A stretch of 64,000 nucleotides of DNA from Mannheimia cairinae (GTDB taxonomy: Bacteria > Pseudomonadota > Gammaproteobacteria > Enterobacterales > Pasteurellaceae): assembly GCF_028649535.1 (NCBI RefSeq), contig NZ_JAQSJE010000004.1:1-64000 (forward strand), read 5' to 3'. Shown in pieces: positions 20,730 to 30,587 of this stretch; position 1 is the stretch's first letter; each line of letters begins with the position of its first letter. A program made the translations under genes and the position numbers. The notes under the pieces are model-generated. The model was not told where the DNA came from, ran no database searches, and saw only the letters and a program-made list of their open reading frames with translations.

Positions 20730-21818
20730 ATGCAACCAACCCTTTTTATCGACCGTGACGGCACTTTAATTGACGAACCGAAAACTGATTTTCAAATCGA
20801 CAGCCTTGAAAAACTCAAGTTTGAACCGAACGTCATTCCAGCACTGCTGAAACTGAAAAACAAATATCGTTTTGTAATGGTATCCAACCAAGACGGTTTA
20901 GGCACAAGCTCATTTCCACAGGAAGATTTCGACAAACCGCACAATGCAATGATGGTGTTATTTAATTCGCAAGGCATCGAATTTGACGAAGTGCTGATTT
21001 GCCCCCACAAGCCCGAAGACGGTTGCGATTGCCGTAAACCGCAGACCAAATTACTACAAAAATATATCGAGCGTGAACTGTTTGATCCTGCCACCAGCTT
21101 TGTAATTGGCGACCGTGTCACCGATGTTCAGTTGGCGGAAAATATCGGCATTCGTGCCATTCAATATCACCCTGAAAAAATGAACTGGGATCTGATTGCT
21201 GAAAAACTGTTGGGCGAAAGCGTTACCAACAACGGTGACCGCACCCCACGCTATGCGGAAGTGGCACGCAAAACCAAAGAAACCGACATTAAAGTGCAAG
21301 TTTGGCTGGACGAAACTGGTGTAAACGACATCAAAACTGGCGTCGGCTTTTTCGACCATATGCTCGACCAAATCGCCACCCACGGCGGTTTCCGAATGAA
21401 TGTTTATTGCAAAGGCGATTTGTGGATTGACGAACACCACACCGTCGAAGACACTGCTCTTGCCCTCGGCACAGCGTTAAAACAAGCCATCGGCGACAAA
21501 CGGGGCATTGCTCGTTTCGGCTTCGTGTTGCCGATGGACGAATGCAAAGCGGAATGTACAATGGATTTATCCGGCAGACCGTTTATCAAGTTCAAAGCCG
21601 ATTTCAAACGGGACAAAGTCGGCGATTTCAGCACCGAACTGACCGAGCATTTCTTCCAATCTATTGCGTTTACAATGCTTGCCACCTTGCACTTAAAAGC
21701 AAAAGGCGACAACGACCACCACAAAATCGAAAGCCTGTTTAAAGTATTTGGCAGAACATTAAGACAATGTATTCGCATTGAAGGGAATGAATTGCCGAGT
21801 TCAAAAGGGGTTTTGTAA
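20730..21818 (+). CDS. hisB: bifunctional histidinol-phosphatase / imidazoleglycerol-phosphate dehydratase
   Basis: A 362-residue two-domain enzyme for two steps of histidine synthesis. The N-terminal phosphatase has the HAD nucleophile motif FIDRDGT (D8, D10) and a zinc loop, [11 protein letters not shown]. The C-terminal dehydratase has the metal-binding motifs EHHTVED and DHHKIES. The ATG at 20730 follows GGAGAACAA. It is richer in G+C than its neighbours. Unrelated inserts lie between it and hisH. Confidence 0.96.
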   Translation: MQPTLFIDRDGTLIDEPKTDFQIDSLEKLKFEPNVIPALLKLKNKYRFVMVSNQDGLGTSSFPQEDFDKPHNAMMVLFNSQGIEFDEVLICPHKPEDGCDCRKPQTKLLQKYIERELFDPATSFVIGDRVTDVQLAENIGIRAIQYHPEKMNWDLIAEKLLGESVTNNGDRTPRYAEVARKTKETDIKVQVWLDETGVNDIKTGVGFFDHMLDQIATHGGFRMNVYCKGDLWIDEHHTVEDTALALGTALKQAIGDKRGIARFGFVLPMDECKAECTMDLSGRPFIKFKADFKRDKVGDFSTELTEHFFQSIAFTMLATLHLKAKGDNDHHKIESLFKVFGRTLRQCIRIEGNELPSSKGVL

Positions 21819-21830
21819 TTTAGAACGAAC

Positions 21831-21854
21831 GTAGGGGCGAATCATATTCGCCCT
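21831..21854. repeat. GTAG-type palindromic repeat, copy 2
   Basis: GTAG at 21831-21834 is followed by a palindrome, GGGCGAAT-CAT-ATTCGCCC. It lies 12 bases after the hisB stop and directly in front of a truncated nuclease remnant. It is a single unit rather than an inverted pair. Confidence 0.75.
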
Positions 21855-21876
21855 CATAAAAAAGAGCAGTTGGAGG

Positions 21877-22419
21877 GTAAATCCAACAGATGAAATTGAA
21901 ATTTATAATGAATTTAGCTTCCAGCATGAGTTTGGGGTATTTTTAAGAGAAAAGCTAAAACCTGAAGGTTATAAAATTCAATTTGAAAGAAATGTAAGAT
22001 ATTTTGGTTATACACCAAAGGAAGAATATGAGAAGAAAGAAATTGATATAGTTATATTAAATAAAAATGATAATAATGAAAAGTATGCAATAGAGTTGAA
22101 ATTTTCTAATTCAACAAATGGACAATATCCTGAGAAAATGTTTAGTTTTATTAAGGATATTTTATTTATGGAAACTGTAAAATTACAATGTAAAGGATTT
22201 GTTGAGAACTATTGTATAACTTTTAGTGAAGACAAAAATTTCTATACTGGATTTAAGAAGGATGGAATTTATGATTATTTCCGTAATGGTAAAGAAATAT
22301 CTGGATATATTGAAAAACCAACAGGGAAGGATAAATTTGAAATAAAACTTGAAAGTTCTTATAAAGTTATATGGGAAGATTTTGATGAGGATAAGAAATT
22401 CTATATAGTTAAGATTTGA
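21877..22419 (+). pseudogene. remnant of a PD-(D/E)xK nuclease-like gene
   Basis: One frame is open from 21835 to the stop at 22419, but it has no ATG before residue 80 or so; the only early alternative is TTG at 22096. From 21877 it reads a coherent protein (VNPTDEIEIYNEF...), with EIDIVIL followed by YAIELKF. This spacing resembles the D...ExK core of PD-(D/E)xK nucleases. The 5' end appears cut off at the GTAG repeat. The stretch is much more A/T-rich than the his genes, which suggests foreign origin. I do not recognise the family further. A short protein from TTG 22096 (107 residues) cannot be excluded. Confidence 0.55.
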
Positions 22420-22492
22420 TATATAACTAGATTAATAATCGGAATAAACTATACAACCTATTTCCTAAAAATTTTATAGCAAGCAAAAGCCA

Positions 22493-23179
22493 ATGAAGTA
22501 CAACCACCTAAACCAACCTATCGGCGACTCAATGCCGAATTTCATCGTAGGGGAATATCCAAACATTACCTTATTACAAGGTCGTTTTTGTCGTTTGGAG
22601 AAATTATCCCCTGCTCACGCGGATGATTTATTTGCAGTTTATTCGTCTGATGAGCGTTATTGGACTTATTTACCGCTCGATCCTTTTGACGATAAAAAAC
22701 AATTCAGTGAATTTTTACAGCAAATTACCGTTTCAACCGATCCCTATTATTTTGCCATTATTGATGAAAAAACAGGGCAGGCGGTCGGTACATTTGCGTT
22801 AATGCGGATCGATTCAAATAGCCGTGTGATCGAAGTAGGCTGGGTGATTTATTCGCCAGAACTGCAAAGAACCAAAATTGCTACCGAAGCTCAATTTTTA
22901 TTGGCACAATATGTTTTTGAAACGTTGCAATACCGCCGTTATGAATGGAAATGTGACAGCTTGAACGAGCCGTCCAGAAAAGCGGCACTCCGTTTGGGTT
23001 TTACCTATGAAGGCACATTCCGTCAAGCACAGGTTTACAACGGCAGAAACCGAGATACGGCGTGGTTTTCAATGCTGGATATTGAGTGGCAGAACCGCAA
23101 AAGCCGTTTTCAAAAATGGCTATCCGATGAAAATTTTGATGAAAAAGGAAGGCAGAAAAAATCGCTCGCCGAATGTTAA
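22493..23179 (+). CDS. GNAT family N-acetyltransferase (RimJ/RimL type)
   Basis: A 228-residue acetyltransferase of the Acetyltransf_3 type that modifies small molecules or protein N-termini; the substrate is unknown. The region VIEVGWVIYSPELQRTKIATEA carries the acetyl-CoA loop, and NEPSRKAALRLGFTYEGTFR is a typical C-terminal GNAT segment. It lies between the nuclease remnant and hisH, 12 bases before hisH, so it is probably transcribed with the his operon. The ribosome-binding site of the ATG at 22493 is weak; an ATG at 22532 is possible. Confidence 0.85.
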   Translation: MKYNHLNQPIGDSMPNFIVGEYPNITLLQGRFCRLEKLSPAHADDLFAVYSSDERYWTYLPLDPFDDKKQFSEFLQQITVSTDPYYFAIIDEKTGQAVGTFALMRIDSNSRVIEVGWVIYSPELQRTKIATEAQFLLAQYVFETLQYRRYEWKCDSLNEPSRKAALRLGFTYEGTFRQAQVYNGRNRDTAWFSMLDIEWQNRKSRFQKWLSDENFDEKGRQKKSLAEC

Positions 23180-23191
23180 ATAAGGAAAAAT

Positions 23192-23782
23192 ATGCAACTC
23201 ACAATCATCGACACAGGCTGTGCAAACCTGTCTTCTGTAAAATTTGCATTCGACCGCTTGGGTATCCAAGCGGAAATCAGCCGTGATTTAGACAAAATCA
23301 AATCGGCGGATAAATTACTATTGCCCGGTGTCGGCACGGCACAGGCGGCGATGAAAATTTTGCAGGATCGCAATCTAATCGAGACAATCCAAAATGCAAC
23401 CCAACCGATGCTCGGAATCTGCTTGGGAATGCAGTTAATGACGGAATTTTCTGCCGAAGGGAATGTGCCTACGCTGAACTTAATGAGCGGACATACCGAA
23501 TTGATTCCAAATCACGGTTTACCATTACCACATATGGGCTGGAACAGAGTAAATTACCAAACGGATCACCCGCTTTTCCACGGTATTGAGCAAGGTAGCC
23601 ATTTCTATTTTGTACATAGCTATGCGGTGTTACCGAATGAAAACACCATTGCCACTTGTGATTACGGTGAACCGTTTTCAGCCGCCTTGCAAAGCAAAAA
23701 TTTCTACGGTGTGCAATTCCACCCAGAACGTTCTGGTACGGCAGGAGCGAAGTTGTTGCAGAATTTTGTGGAGAATATTTAA
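23192..23782 (+). CDS. hisH: imidazole glycerol phosphate synthase, glutaminase subunit
   Basis: A 196-residue class I glutamine amidotransferase that feeds ammonia to HisF. The nucleophile is C77 in LGICLGMQ; the catalytic histidine and glutamate are in FHPERSG. AAGGAAAAAT precedes the ATG. A long GTAG-type repeat and an uptake signal separate it from hisA. Confidence 0.95.
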   Translation: MQLTIIDTGCANLSSVKFAFDRLGIQAEISRDLDKIKSADKLLLPGVGTAQAAMKILQDRNLIETIQNATQPMLGICLGMQLMTEFSAEGNVPTLNLMSGHTELIPNHGLPLPHMGWNRVNYQTDHPLFHGIEQGSHFYFVHSYAVLPNENTIATCDYGEPFSAALQSKNFYGVQFHPERSGTAGAKLLQNFVENI

Positions 23783-23785
23783 TTC

Positions 23786-25395
<1,610 letters not shown>

Positions 25396-25485
25396 TTATG
25401 TAATAGCATTCATCTTTGAGAAGAGTTTTATCTAGGTATATTAAGGAATTCATCAAAGACTAGCATTTTTTAAAAGAGAAAATAT

Positions 25486-26373
25486 ATGAAATTTGGTAAA
25501 ACAATACAGATTTATTTGGAGAATGGGAATACATCAGGTATTCGACATTTAGAAATTGTGAACTGGAGTGGGCAGGGGATATTTGTTCCTAGAACTAAAA
25601 TAAAAGATTTAGATAGGTGGGCAGAAGCTAAACGTCCAGGTATTTATTTTTTATTTGGGCGAGATGAAGAAAATGGATGTCAAGCCGTTTATATTGGTGA
25701 ATCAGAGAATATTTTAGAACGTTTGCGAAAGCATATCAATAAAAAAAAGTTTTGGAATGAAGCTATATTTTTCACGAGTAAAGATGATCATCTAACTAAA
25801 TCACATATAAAATATTTGGAAGCTAGAAGTATAGAAATAGCGAAAGATGCTGGTCGTTATACCTTAGAAAATAGCAATAGAGCTACTTTACCTTCATTAC
25901 CTCTTAGTGCAAAAGATTCAATGGAAGAGTTCATACTAAATATCAAAATATTGCTAGGAAGTACAGGTCATAAAGTGCTGGAGCCATTACTATCTGTCAC
26001 ACAAAAAAATGAACCCATGAATAAAGATGATGTTATTTTTACTTTGACTATTTCGGAAATTTCAGCTAAAGCTATTTTGAATGAAGAAGGAATGGTTGTT
26101 TTAAAGGACTCTCAAGCTAAAATAGAATCACAACCTAGCTTGTCTAATGGTTACAAAAGAAAAAAAGAGCAACTAATTGACGAGCGTACTTTAACTTTGG
26201 ATTCTTCTAGTAGCCACTACATATTTTCATCTGATTGCTTATTTACAAGTCCTTCCCAGGCAGCTGCTGTTATTACAGGAATAGCTATAAATGGTCGTAG
26301 AACTTGGAAAATAGGTGATATGACGTTGAAGAAATTTGAAGAAATTAAATTAAAGGGACAAGATGACAGTTGA
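25486..26373 (+). CDS. GIY-YIG nuclease family protein with DUF4357 tail
   Basis: A 295-residue protein. The N-terminal half has the nuclease motifs GIY (52-54) and YIG (69-71), with the catalytic-type arginine R79. The C-terminal part (about 220-292) resembles DUF4357, with [22 protein letters not shown]. It is A/T-richer than the his genes and lies between hisF and hisIE, overlapping the start of hisIE by 11 bases. That overlap means it has been fitted into the operon without ending transcription. Similar proteins occur in accessory DNA, but the target is unknown. Confidence 0.85.
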   Translation: MKFGKTIQIYLENGNTSGIRHLEIVNWSGQGIFVPRTKIKDLDRWAEAKRPGIYFLFGRDEENGCQAVYIGESENILERLRKHINKKKFWNEAIFFTSKDDHLTKSHIKYLEARSIEIAKDAGRYTLENSNRATLPSLPLSAKDSMEEFILNIKILLGSTGHKVLEPLLSVTQKNEPMNKDDVIFTLTISEISAKAILNEEGMVVLKDSQAKIESQPSLSNGYKRKKEQLIDERTLTLDSSSSHYIFSSDCLFTSPSQAAAVITGIAINGRRTWKIGDMTLKKFEEIKLKGQDDS

Positions 26374-27007
26374 TTTAAAAATAGATTGGCGAAAAGTAGA
26401 CGGCTTACTGCCCGTTATCGTCCAAAATGCCCAAACCTGTGAAGTGTTAATGCTGGGCTATATGAACCAAGAAGCATTAGAAAAAACCCTTAACGAAAAA
26501 CGAGTGACTTTCTTTTCTCGTACTAAACAACGCTTATGGACAAAAGGCGAGACCTCGGGGCATTTTTTAAATGTGGTGGATATGAGCTTGGATTGTGATA
26601 ACGATACCCTGCTTATTCTTGCTGACCCGATTGGTGAAACCTGCCATACAGGGGCGGAAAGTTGTTTTCATCAATTCGAACAAGAACAGCCAGATTGGAT
26701 CTTTTTCAGTAAGTTAGAACGAATGATCGCCGAGCGTAAAAATGCGGATCCGGAAAGTTCTTACACAGCAAAACTTTATGCCAAAGGTACACCTAAAATT
26801 GCCCAAAAAGTGGGTGAGGAGGCCGTGGAGAGTGTGATTGCGGCAATGGCAAATGATAAGGAAGAGTTAATCGGCGAAGTGGCTGATTTGGCTTATCATC
26901 TTACCGTTTTATTGCACAATGCCGATTTATCTTGGGCGGATGTTAATGCCAAATTAAAAGAACGGCATAAAGGTATTGGCTTGCACCCTGAAGGATCTAA
27001 TAAATAA
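26363..27007 (+). CDS. hisIE: phosphoribosyl-AMP cyclohydrolase / phosphoribosyl-ATP pyrophosphatase
   Basis: A 214-residue fusion catalysing the second and third steps of histidine synthesis. The HisI half has [10 protein letters not shown] and the GETCHTG zinc motif. The HisE half, from about residue 115, has the helical [13 protein letters not shown] core. The start is inside the GIY-YIG gene. The TAA stop (27005-27007) is part of the 8-bp target duplication of the IS256-type element that follows. It is the last his gene here. Confidence 0.95.
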   Translation: MTVDLKIDWRKVDGLLPVIVQNAQTCEVLMLGYMNQEALEKTLNEKRVTFFSRTKQRLWTKGETSGHFLNVVDMSLDCDNDTLLILADPIGETCHTGAESCFHQFEQEQPDWIFFSKLERMIAERKNADPESSYTAKLYAKGTPKIAQKVGEEAVESVIAAMANDKEELIGEVADLAYHLTVLLHNADLSWADVNAKLKERHKGIGLHPEGSNK

Positions 27008-27012
27008 TAAAA

Positions 27013-28060
27013 GGCATATAGGACAAAATAGTTGGTCTTTTTGCATTTTATATGCCTATAGGACAAAACAGTTGGTAATGAATATTTTTGTTTATTCTTA
27101 CCAACTCTTTTTATTCAAAAAATCCTGTATAAACAATATCTTATGTATTCTCGTTAAACCGCTATGTGGACGTAGTTTATCCTTTAATTCCTTAAATAAT
27201 CCTTCTATTCTATTTGTTGTCTTTTCAATATTTAATTCAGGGTATTTTTCATAGGTAAATAAATAATCAAAATACCGATTGATACTCGCTAATGCACTTC
27301 TTACATTTCGATGTTTATAGGGATATTTCCCTTTTTCATTTGGTTTGTCTGAACGTTCATTTAAAAAATGTTTATGTTCTATTTTCCAATGATATATTAT
27401 TTAAATAAAATTCATTTTTTGAACTTGTTTTTAATGTTTTAATAATTGTTTTTAATTCTCTACCAGCGGGAGATTGATGTTTCTTTCTTAACGCTCTCAT
27501 TACGATTGCAATCAAATGAAATTGACACATTTGAGTCGGTGTATTTAATATATCTTTTAACAACCCTCTCCGTCTGTCACAGGTAATTAATTGAATTATA
27601 TAGCCTTTTTCTCGTAAACGATTTAAGGCTTTCTTGTAGTAAATATCTTTCTCTGTTTTAACTATTTGATGATAAACCACCTTTTTAGACAATGAATCTA
27701 TGAATACCATTACACCAAAATCTCGATGAAAGAAGGTCGTATCAATAATTAAATTAAGATATTGATGAGAAGGATTATTTAATAACGATTTAGGGGATTT
27801 CTCTAAATATCGGCGAATTGTGCGAGGAGAACAATGATATTTATTTGCTAATTGTTGCTGTGTCTGTTTTCCAACAGAATAATCATACCAAATTAATTCA
27901 GCATTTAATTTTTGTTTAAACGTAAATGTTTTATTACAACTTAAACATTTATAACGTTGAGTATTATTTTGAGTGCCATATTTCTGTATTAGGGAATATT
28001 GGCAAAAAGGACAGTTTTTTGTTCATTTTTCAAAAAGGGGGCTTAAAGCCTTGTAATATA
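27013..28060 (-). mobile_element. IS256-type (variant Zn-binding) element, left part, split by a larger transposon
   Basis: The left end GGCATATAGGACAAAATAG begins at 27013, and its inverse copy ends at 37483. TAATAAAA at 27005-27012 recurs at 37484-37491 as an 8-bp target duplication. A second, near-identical end-like sequence starts at 27054, so the left end is duplicated in a staggered way. The element is interrupted at 28060 by the 9.37-kb transposon; 37433-37483 is its other part. It carries one decayed transposase gene. Confidence 0.85.
27098..28020 (-). pseudogene. IS256-family transposase, variant Zn-binding type, decayed
   Basis: Read in pieces on the minus strand, the sequence gives a zinc ribbon (CPFCQYS...CLSCNKTF), a helix-turn-helix part (CSPRTIRRYLEKS), a MULE-type catalytic core (LIIDTTFFHRDFG, ITCDRRRGL) and a C-terminus ending NKKSW. 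The N-terminal ATG is out of frame by one base in a run of A. A second shift follows near 27400, after NEFYLN. The longest intact stretch is 27372-27710. It is almost certainly inactive. Confidence 0.8.
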
Positions 28061-28109
28061 CGGTATTATGTAGCAGTTGCACAAAGACCGCTTAACTAAA
28101 TTTTACTAC

Positions 28110-28144
28110 AATCCTTGTGAGTTTTACTAACCACAAGGATTTTT
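28110..28144 (+). promoter_or_regulatory. hairpin that hides a ribosome-binding site
   Basis: AATCCTTGTG at 28110-28119 pairs perfectly with CACAAGGATT at 28132-28141, followed by a short T-run. AAGGA in the right arm is the ribosome-binding site for the gene starting at 28149. The hairpin could stop incoming transcripts or block translation from them, as seen at the ends of some insertion sequences. Confidence 0.65.
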
Positions 28145-28148
28145 ATTT

Positions 28149-28598
28149 ATGGTAAAAGCAAGTGATATGAGTGCTATTCAGCAGAAAATCGCTAAATTAA
28201 CACAAGACGTTACCTATTTCGAAAGATGTATTGAGGTGGCTAAACAGCATATTGCTACGTTACAGCAAGCCTTGATAGCATTAAATAGTGAGCCATTTTC
28301 ATTAGCGACAAAACAACGGGGTGAGAAATCTAAATCTTACACTTATAGCCCTAATGAATTTATTGCTAAAGTTTTTAAGCGTTTTCCAAATCAGTGGTTA
28401 TCAACAAATGAGATTATGATTAAGGCTTTTGAATTGGAAGGCTATACGCCTGACAAATCGGATTTCCACTCGATTGTTATCGCATTTGCTCACGCATTAA
28501 GACGATTACATAGTCAGGGGATTATCGAAAAGCATTCTATTGCAGGGAGTGGTCAAAATCCGAAGATTAAATGGAAGTTAAAAGAGATTGGGACATAA
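28149..28598 (+). CDS. passenger protein: coiled coil plus winged-helix-like domain
   Basis: A 149-residue protein I do not recognise. Residues 8-45 form a likely coiled coil (IQQKIAKLTQDVTYFERCIE). Residues 65-145 look like a small winged helix, with FPNQWLSTNEI, then HALRRLHSQGIIEKHS and a basic strand end. The same layout occurs in the convergent gene at 28619-29065, so the two may be distant relatives. It lies just inside the left end of the transposon, behind a hairpin. DNA binding or help for the transposase is possible but unproven. Confidence 0.6.
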   Translation: MVKASDMSAIQQKIAKLTQDVTYFERCIEVAKQHIATLQQALIALNSEPFSLATKQRGEKSKSYTYSPNEFIAKVFKRFPNQWLSTNEIMIKAFELEGYTPDKSDFHSIVIAFAHALRRLHSQGIIEKHSIAGSGQNPKIKWKLKEIGT

Positions 28599-28627
28599 AA
28601 AATAGCGGTATTCTACCGCTATCTTTG
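28599..28627. terminator. bidirectional terminator between two passenger genes
   Basis: ATAGCGGTA at 28602-28610 pairs with TACCGCTAT at 28614-28622, with an A-run before and a T-rich stretch after. It lies at the junction of two convergent genes and overlaps the stop of the minus-strand one. Confidence 0.75.
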
Positions 28628-29065
28628 TTTCCATTTCCATTGAATCACTTTGTATCGAATAACTTCAAATCTCTCTATTATCTCTCGTCTTGCAAGGCGT
28701 TCACAAGCGGAGCGGACAGACTCAATATAATCTTTAGTAATAGGACGATAGGCTTGTTTATCTGCAACGAGTACCGCTTCTGTTATTTCTTCCGCCCGCC
28801 AAGAACGATGTGGTTCAGCTTTCATTACTTGTTGGATAAGTTGGCTTAATTTGCCGTTAAAGCGTTTATGGTAAACTCGATATTTAAAATGTTCGGTGTT
28901 GTGTTGATGAACTTCATCTTCACTGATGTTCATTACGTCTAAGGCTTGATGAAGTAAAGCAATACGGCGTTCAACTAGAGCTAGATGAGCCTGTACCTGC
29001 TCTTTTTCTCGCTCAAACTGAGCGATTTTTTGTTTAATTTGCGTATAGTAAATTGGATCTGCCAT
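28619..29065 (-). CDS. passenger protein downstream of transposase: coiled coil plus winged-helix-like domain
   Basis: A 148-residue protein not recognised by name. Residues 9-50 form a coiled coil (IKQKIAQFEREKEQVQAHL...); a helical, basic winged-helix-like part follows (HRSWRAEEITEAV, ACERLARREIIERFEV, then IQWKWKQR). It starts one base after the transposase stop, so it is translated from the same message and may assist or restrain transposition. Its layout parallels the gene at 28149-28598. Catalytic residues are not visible. Confidence 0.6.
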   Translation of the reverse strand: MADPIYYTQIKQKIAQFEREKEQVQAHLALVERRIALLHQALDVMNISEDEVHQHNTEHFKYRVYHKRFNGKLSQLIQQVMKAEPHRSWRAEEITEAVLVADKQAYRPITKDYIESVRSACERLARREIIERFEVIRYKVIQWKWKQR

Positions 29066-29066
29066 A

Positions 29067-30101
29067 TTACATTATTACCCTTTCTACTTGTCTGTGATGC
29101 CCTTGCCAATAGCCTTTCCAAGCATTTTCTGATGGTGTAGAAAGGCATTTACTGGTGATATCGTTGAAAATCGTTAAATTATCCAGTTTACGAGTATCTT
29201 CCCGATAGGCTATTTCGTTTGCGTAGTTATCAAGGTAGATATTACTCATTTTATGAACTTGTCCGTAATACATTCGTTTAAAGCGACTAAAGTAACTTTC
29301 TGCAAGGTTGTTCGTAATGCCGTCATCACTGCGATATTCTTTTTGATGGTTCACACGTTGCAAGTCGTAATCCACTATCAATTCATCATAAGCTGAGTTT
29401 TCGTCTGCATGAATACGGCTATTTGGCTCAATATATGCAGTAGCCAATTTCTTCACGGTTTCCGTGTTTTCTGACAAAATAGGAAATGTGATGGTTTTCT
29501 TTGCACCGACTAGTTGCGGATTAGACAAAGTGTTCTGTTCAGTGTAACGTTCACGCATTACCAGTACGCCACGTTTATTTGGATTAGCATTTTCTTTTAA
29601 ACGTCTATCTACTCGGTCTGCTTTCTTATTCTTTGGACGTGGAGCGGAATGCACGTAAGTACCGTCAATGTGGATTTCACCTGATAAGGGGAAAAGTTCA
29701 CGCTGTACAATCAGACTTTCTCGGATTTTATGTGATAAAGTAAAAGCGGTTTTGTACTGTACGTTCAAATCACGAGAGAGTTGGCAAGCGGAAATCCCTT
29801 TTACCGCATTCACAAATAACGCAATAGCGAACAAGTAGGTTTGAATTGGCAACTTGTGATTAGCAAAAATCGTGCCTGATGTAATGCTAAACGTGTGTTT
29901 ACAATGTTTGCATCGCCACTGTTTGCGAGTAGAGATAAAGTAGGCTTTATGCTGAACACCGCATTTAGGGCATACGACATGCTTTTCACTTCCCCAACGA
30001 ATATCGCATAGCATTGAAAACGCTTCCGCATCAGATAGACGAGCTATCTTGATGGGCGAAAGCGTTCGGGCTTTGCTTGTGAGAAGAAAATGAGATGCCA
30101 T
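29067..30101 (-). CDS. IS1595-family transposase (copy 1)
   Basis: A 344-residue transposase. The N-terminal zinc ribbon has C44, C47, C64 and C67 (CPKCG...CKHC). The catalytic core shows IHIDGTYV, IHADENSAYD and NNLAESYFSRFKR, which carry the acidic residues of the IS1595 type. It points towards the left end of the transposon at 28061 and is followed at once by a passenger gene. Its promoter region faces the XRE gene and contains repeated putative operators. It appears intact. Confidence 0.92.
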   Translation of the reverse strand: MASHFLLTSKARTLSPIKIARLSDAEAFSMLCDIRWGSEKHVVCPKCGVQHKAYFISTRKQWRCKHCKHTFSITSGTIFANHKLPIQTYLFAIALFVNAVKGISACQLSRDLNVQYKTAFTLSHKIRESLIVQRELFPLSGEIHIDGTYVHSAPRPKNKKADRVDRRLKENANPNKRGVLVMRERYTEQNTLSNPQLVGAKKTITFPILSENTETVKKLATAYIEPNSRIHADENSAYDELIVDYDLQRVNHQKEYRSDDGITNNLAESYFSRFKRMYYGQVHKMSNIYLDNYANEIAYREDTRKLDNLTIFNDITSKCLSTPSENAWKGYWQGHHRQVERVIM

Positions 30102-30159
30102 ATCTTAGAAATCTTTTGCCATTAAAATAAAATTAGATAGAATAGCGTTTGTTAAAAAG

Positions 30160-30234
30160 TTACCTAATTGAGTAACTAATTTAGAATGATATTACCGCAT
30201 TGAGTAATTATTGTCAAGAGGAGTTACTCATTTG
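30160..30234. promoter_or_regulatory. operator-like repeats between transposase and XRE gene
   Basis: TTACCTAATTGAGTAA at 30160-30175 and TTACCGCATTGAGTAA at 30192-30207 share 14 of 16 bases and start 32 bases apart. A third, inverse half-site (GTTACTCAT) is at 30223-30231, at the XRE start. The repeats lie between the divergent transposase and regulator genes, so the regulator probably controls both directions. This is an inference from position. Confidence 0.6.
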
Positions 30235-30558
30235 AACATTTCAAACAGACTTAACCAGCTTATTGAGCTAGAAAAGCTCAACATCAAAGATTTCGCTGAA
30301 CAATGCGATATCCCTTATCGCTCCATGTACAACTATGTGCGTGGCGAACGTGAACCTAATTTAGAAGCCCTTTCTAAAATCAGTCAGACATTTAATGTGA
30401 ATTTAAACTGGCTGATTACTGGTAATGGCGAGATATTTAAAGGGGTTTCTACGGGGCTTTTTTCAGTTGAAGAAAATCAATTGATTGAACATTATCGAGC
30501 AATGCCGAATTTAATTCAGCAAGCAATGAATAAAGCATTTGAAGCAATTTCTAAATAG
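30232..30558 (+). CDS. XRE family transcriptional regulator
   Basis: A 108-residue DNA-binding protein with a helix-turn-helix at about residues 15-40 (IKDFAEQCDIPYRSMYNYVRG) and a short C-terminal helical tail. The TTG at 30232 is the best start, because AGAGGAG lies eight bases before it; a TTG seven codons earlier has no such site. It precedes mod by 29 bases and is divergent from the transposase. It may time expression of the restriction system and limit transposase production. Confidence 0.85.
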   Translation: MNISNRLNQLIELEKLNIKDFAEQCDIPYRSMYNYVRGEREPNLEALSKISQTFNVNLNWLITGNGEIFKGVSTGLFSVEENQLIEHYRAMPNLIQQAMNKAFEAISK

Positions 30559-30587
30559 ATTCATTTTAATTATAAAAGGCAACATTT

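Noticed and set aside
22096-22419. Stand-alone 107-residue gene starting at TTG 22096
   Set aside because: Coherent protein sequence continues in frame well upstream of this TTG (to 21877), so the short version is more likely part of a 5'-truncated gene.
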